This document shows, one piece after another, positions 49,445 to 52,313 of a stretch of 52,313 bases of DNA. The notes below the pieces were generated by a model, which was not told the origin of the DNA, searched no databases, and was given only the letters and a program-made list of their open reading frames with translations. The DNA is from Tissierellia bacterium (GTDB lineage Bacteria; Bacillota; Clostridia; Tissierellales; Sedimentibacteraceae), in contig JAAYRW010000017.1 in the NCBI GenBank assembly GCA_012518555.1, positions 1 through 52,313 on the forward strand, written 5' to 3'. The translations under genes and the position numbers were made by a program. Position 1 is the stretch's first letter; each line of letters begins with the position of its first letter.

Positions 49445-50725
49445 ATGATAAAGAAACATACATTAGATAACGGCCTTAGAATTGTTATGGAAAAAATAGA
49501 CTATGTAAGATCTGCCTCAATAGGTATATGGGTAAATGTAGGGTCAAACAACGAAAATGAAGAAACTAACGGTCTGTCGCATTTTATTGAGCACATGCTC
49601 TTTAAAGGGACAGAAAGAAGAAAGGCAAATGAAATTGCAGAGGACATAGATAATTTAGGTGGGCAGCTAAATGCTTTTACAAGCAAGGAGTGTACTTGTT
49701 ACTATGTAAAAGTATTAGATGAAAATATAAAGGAAGCATTGGATATATTGGCGGATATGTTTTTTAACTCCTTGTTTTTGCAGGAAGAGATAGAAAAAGA
49801 AATATCCGTAGTAATTGAGGAAATAAAAATGTACGAAGACTCACCAGAAGATATCGCTTACGATAAGTTAGCAGAAATAGTTTTTAAAGGTAGCCCTATG
49901 GCATATAACATTCTTGGTACAGAAAAAAATTTAAAAACTTTCAACACTGAAAAGGTAAAAAAGTATATGGAGGATAACTATTCACCTTCAAATACTGTAA
50001 TTGCAGTCGCTGGAAGCTTTGATGAAGAAGAATTAATAAAAGAAATAGAAGAAAAATTTAAAGATTGGAAAAACAAAGAAGTTTACCAACAATATATAGA
50101 ATCTCCCTACCAAAGAAAAGTCAAAGGAGTCAATAAGGATTTAGAACAGCTGCATATGTGCATAGGGAACAGAACTTTTGGTAGACATAGTAAAAATTAT
50201 CATTCTCTCTTAGTTTTGAACAATTTGTTCGGTGGAACTATGAGCTCAAGGATTTTCCAGGAAGTAAGAGAAAAAAAAGGTTTAGTGTATTCTATATATT
50301 CCTTCCTATCAAATTACAAAAATACCGGTATTTTCACTATCTATGCGGGTATGTCTTATGAACAGTTAGAAGAAGCCTTAAGAACTATTTTTAAGGAAAT
50401 GGCAAGTATTAAGAAGGGCAATATTACTCAAGCAGAATTTAATAGGGCTAAACAGCAAATAAAAGGCAATTATATTTTAAGTCTTGAAAGCACATCAAGC
50501 CGTATGTCAGCTATTGGCAGAAGAGAACTATTATATAACGAAATTTTATACCCGGAAGAAGTAATTGATGCTATTAACACTGTGGAAATGAAGGATGTTA
50601 TAGATGTTGCACAGGACCTATTTAGCATAGATAATTTAAGTATTACTTTTGCGGGTAACTTAAATAAAAATCTTAACATAGAAGAAAAAATAAACAAAGT
50701 ACTGGGAGAAAAATATGAAAATTAA
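49445..50725 (+). CDS. M16 family zinc protease (YmxG/MPP-like)
   Basis: A 426-residue member of the pitrilysin/mitochondrial processing peptidase family. The inverted zinc motif HFIEH is at 46-50 in [13 protein letters not shown], with the third ligand in [12 protein letters not shown] near 122-133. The C-terminal half has [21 protein letters not shown], the substrate-closing lobe. It corresponds to YmxG of Bacillus. The gene order pnp - M16 protease - dut - ylmC is normal for Clostridia. It overlaps dut by 11 bases. Confidence 0.94.
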   Translation: MIKKHTLDNGLRIVMEKIDYVRSASIGIWVNVGSNNENEETNGLSHFIEHMLFKGTERRKANEIAEDIDNLGGQLNAFTSKECTCYYVKVLDENIKEALDILADMFFNSLFLQEEIEKEISVVIEEIKMYEDSPEDIAYDKLAEIVFKGSPMAYNILGTEKNLKTFNTEKVKKYMEDNYSPSNTVIAVAGSFDEEELIKEIEEKFKDWKNKEVYQQYIESPYQRKVKGVNKDLEQLHMCIGNRTFGRHSKNYHSLLVLNNLFGGTMSSRIFQEVREKKGLVYSIYSFLSNYKNTGIFTIYAGMSYEQLEEALRTIFKEMASIKKGNITQAEFNRAKQQIKGNYILSLESTSSRMSAIGRRELLYNEILYPEEVIDAINTVEMKDVIDVAQDLFSIDNLSITFAGNLNKNLNIEEKINKVLGEKYEN

Positions 50726-51146
50726 AATAGTTAATAAAAGTCCGTTTAAATTACCTGAATACGAAACAAAAGGGTCTGCAGGAGTAGATTTGCAGGCTTT
50801 TCTGGAAACACCAATAGTATTAAAGCCAATGGAAAGAGCTTTGGTGCCTACGGGATTATTCATAGAACTTCCCGAAAGCTATGAAGCACAAATAAGGGCA
50901 AGAAGCGGCCTTGCAATTAAACACGGTATTAGTCTTGTGAACGGAATAGGAACAATTGATTCAGATTACAGAGGAGAAATAAAAATAATTTTAATTAATT
51001 TAGGCAAGGAAGATTTCACTATAAATAATGGTGATAGGATAGCACAAATGGTTATAACAAAACATGAGCAAGCAGAATTTGAATTAGTTGAAGATTTAAA
51101 TGAAACAGAAAGAGGGGCAGGAGGTTTCGGCCATACGGGAATATAA
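50715..51146 (+). CDS. dut: dUTP diphosphatase
   Basis: A 143-residue trimeric dUTPase that keeps uracil out of DNA and makes dUMP. All five motifs are seen: GSAGVDLQA near 17-25, RSGLAIKHG near 63-71, [13 protein letters not shown] near 76-88 with the catalytic aspartate, GDRIAQMVI near 105-113, and GAGGFGHTG at the C terminus. Confidence 0.97.
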   Translation: MKIKIVNKSPFKLPEYETKGSAGVDLQAFLETPIVLKPMERALVPTGLFIELPESYEAQIRARSGLAIKHGISLVNGIGTIDSDYRGEIKIILINLGKEDFTINNGDRIAQMVITKHEQAEFELVEDLNETERGAGGFGHTGI

Positions 51147-51164
51147 TAATTAAGGGGGGATTTT

Positions 51165-51398
51165 ATGAAGTTAAGTGAGCTCTACAGCAAGGAAATAATT
51201 AATATAGACACGGGAGAAAATTTGGGGATATTTGGCGACTGTGACTTGGTTATAAATGAAAAAACCGGTGAAATAATTAGCTTTATTTCAGGAAGTAACT
51301 CCTATTTTTCATTTTTTAAAGAGTCTAAAAGAAAAGAAATATTGTGGAAAAATATTAAAAAAATCGGCAGCGATATGATAATCATTGAAAACGAGTAA
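51165..51398 (+). CDS. YlmC/YmxH family PRC-barrel protein
   Basis: A 77-residue protein of one PRC-barrel-like domain: MKLSELYSKEIINIDTGENL, then a GDCDLVINEKTGEIISF strand pair and IKKIGSDMIII at the end. YlmC/YmxH proteins are small sporulation-associated proteins of unclear role in Firmicutes. The start follows AAGGGGGGA. It ends 122 bases before the TepA-like gene. Confidence 0.88.
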   Translation: MKLSELYSKEIINIDTGENLGIFGDCDLVINEKTGEIISFISGSNSYFSFFKESKRKEILWKNIKKIGSDMIIIENE

Positions 51399-51399
51399 A

Positions 51400-51446
51400 G
51401 CAAATAAATTTGGTGAATGAGACTGGGCAAATAAATTGGTGAATAA
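51400..51446. repeat. Tandem direct repeat, 27-base period
   Basis: GCAAATAAATTTGGTGAATGA at 51400-51420 (split here as its first 20 bases plus A) recurs at 51427-51446 with one deletion and one change. The second copy also lies in an ACTGGGCA...TGCCAGT inverted repeat (51422-51456). Confidence 0.55.
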
Positions 51447-51482
51447 AGTGCCAGTATGAATAAATTTAATATAATTCCAAAG

Positions 51483-51512
51483 AATAATCAGGAATACCTG
51501 ATTATTTTTTTG
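51483..51512 (+). terminator. Terminator hairpin abutting the ribosome site of the TepA-like gene
   Basis: AATAATCAGG / CCTGATTATT with an AATA loop, followed by a run of seven T that merges into TGGAGG, the ribosome site of the next gene. TATAAT at 51470-51475 lies just upstream but has no good -35 box. Confidence 0.82.
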
Positions 51513-51520
51513 GAGGAAAT

Positions 51521-52313
51521 ATGGAATACAATAAGAATACAGAACAAGCTATGGAACAGCCTACCACATTTAACAATATGGACGGTAAAAGAAACTATGT
51601 AAAGGAAAATCAAAATAATACTGAAGCTGTAAATCCCTTCGTATTCAGCAACAGATCAAACAGCGGGAGCAGTGATCAACCTATGGAAAATGTCAAACAA
51701 ATGGGAAGTGTATCAGAAGTTGCACCTATAAAGGATATTTGTTTCATTAGTATAATTGGAGAAATTGAGGGTCACACTTCATTGCCTCCTCAAAGTAAGA
51801 CTACAAAGTATGAACATATTATACCTATGATTATAGGAGCAGAAATGGATCCTCAGATAAAAGGAATTCTTTTGCTAATAAATACAGTAGGTGGAGATGT
51901 TGAAGCAGGCCTTGCTATATCTGAGTTAGTAGCCAGTATTACTAAGCCTACAGTTTCCATTGTTTTAGGAGGTGGTCATAGCATAGGGACAGCTCTTGCT
52001 GTTTCAGCAGAATATTCTTATATCGCACCTACAGGTACTATGACTATTCACCCAATACGAACTACAGGATTTGTAATAGGAGCCCCCCAAACTTTTAGAC
52101 ATTTTCAAAAAATGCAAGAAAGAATCACCAATTTCATAGTGATGAATTCAAGGGTAGATAGGGATGCCCTTTTAAATTATATGTATGATACGGATGAAAT
52201 AGCAAATGATGTAGGAACAGTTTTAAATGCAGAGGAAGTGGTAGATATAGGATTAATAGATGAAATAGGAGGATTTAGCTCAGCTATGGAAAAGTTAAGA
52301 CAGCTTATAGATA
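51521..52313 (+). CDS. TepA/YmfB-like ClpP-fold serine protease (partial, runs off the window)
   Basis: 264 codons are present and the frame is open at the window end. Residues 1-70 are a polar, Asn/Gln-rich region unlike ClpP. A crotonase/ClpP fold follows: LLLINTVGGDVEAGLAIS near 117-134, the nucleophile Ser154 in GGGHSIGTALAVSAE, and His177 in GTMTIHP. This matches the translocation-enhancing protein TepA (YmfB) of Bacillus, a cytoplasmic, Clp-like protease acting on signal peptides or spore proteins. In Clostridia it usually precedes the ftsK/spoIIIE gene. ATG at 51521 has GGAGG 4 bases upstream. Confidence 0.9.
   Translation, partial: MEYNKNTEQAMEQPTTFNNMDGKRNYVKENQNNTEAVNPFVFSNRSNSGSSDQPMENVKQMGSVSEVAPIKDICFISIIGEIEGHTSLPPQSKTTKYEHIIPMIIGAEMDPQIKGILLLINTVGGDVEAGLAISELVASITKPTVSIVLGGGHSIGTALAVSAEYSYIAPTGTMTIHPIRTTGFVIGAPQTFRHFQKMQERITNFIVMNSRVDRDALLNYMYDTDEIANDVGTVLNAEEVVDIGLIDEIGGFSSAMEKLRQLID

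Overview
The window is a low-GC, AGA/AAA-rich Gram-positive chromosome segment, most likely from an anaerobic Clostridia/Tissierellia-type bacterium. Support comes from a PolC-type replicative polymerase, the Firmicutes orders rpsB-tsf-pyrH-frr-uppS-cdsA-rseP-ispG and rimP-nusA-ylxR-ylxQ-infB-rbfA-nrnA-truB-ribF-rpsO-pnp, strong AGGAGG ribosome binding sites, frequent TTG/GTG starts and sigma-A promoters with extended -10 boxes. A sigma-D type promoter in front of a chemotaxis receptor suggests a motile cell. No phage, transposase, CRISPR array, rRNA or tRNA gene was seen, so this is essentially core genome.

Layout. 1-6450: tail of a membrane protein gene, then an alpha/beta hydrolase, a membrane-anchored MurF-like ligase, D-Ala-D-Ala ligase (ddl), RNase R (rnr) and tmRNA (ssrA). 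6500-10410: single genes for a YugP-type zinc protease, a PurC-like SAICAR synthetase, a chemotaxis receptor and pyrF, most with their own promoter and terminator. 10485-17546: a complete F-type ATP synthase operon (atpZ, atpI, atpBEFHAGDC) whose c subunit carries a Na+-type ligand set. 17700-21500: smpB, a convergent P5C dehydrogenase (pruA), a lipoprotein cyclophilin and a protein made of two tandem FMN-binding domains. 21600-31300: topA, the rpsB-tsf-pyrH-frr translation cluster and uppS-cdsA-rseP-ispG. 31400-38804: bL25 (rplY), a YitT protein, a KamA-like radical SAM enzyme (minus strand) and polC. 38950-46800: the rimP-to-rpsO translation/RNA operon. 46848-52313: pnp, a small membrane protein, an M16 protease, dut, a YlmC/YmxH protein and a TepA-like ClpP-fold protease that runs off the window.

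How the genes work together. Most products serve translation and RNA turnover (S2, EF-Ts, RRF, IF-2, RbfA, RimP, NusA, TruB, S15, bL25, tmRNA/SmpB, RNase R, PNPase, NrnA), with envelope precursor synthesis (Ddl, MurF-like, UppS, CdsA, IspG) and energy conversion (ATP synthase) beside them.

No convincing new multi-gene system is visible. The observations most worth checking are: an in-frame TAA at codon 8 of pnp; clean absence of dxr between cdsA and rseP although ispG is present; a RibF without a recognisable riboflavin kinase domain; Na+-type ligands in the ATP synthase c subunit together with an Arg codon usage unlike the neighbouring ribosomal genes; smpB separated from rnr-ssrA; a divergent KamA enzyme with a perfect 22-bp palindrome upstream; and two related GGGACAT/ATGTCCC palindromes inserted in the uppS-ispG operon.
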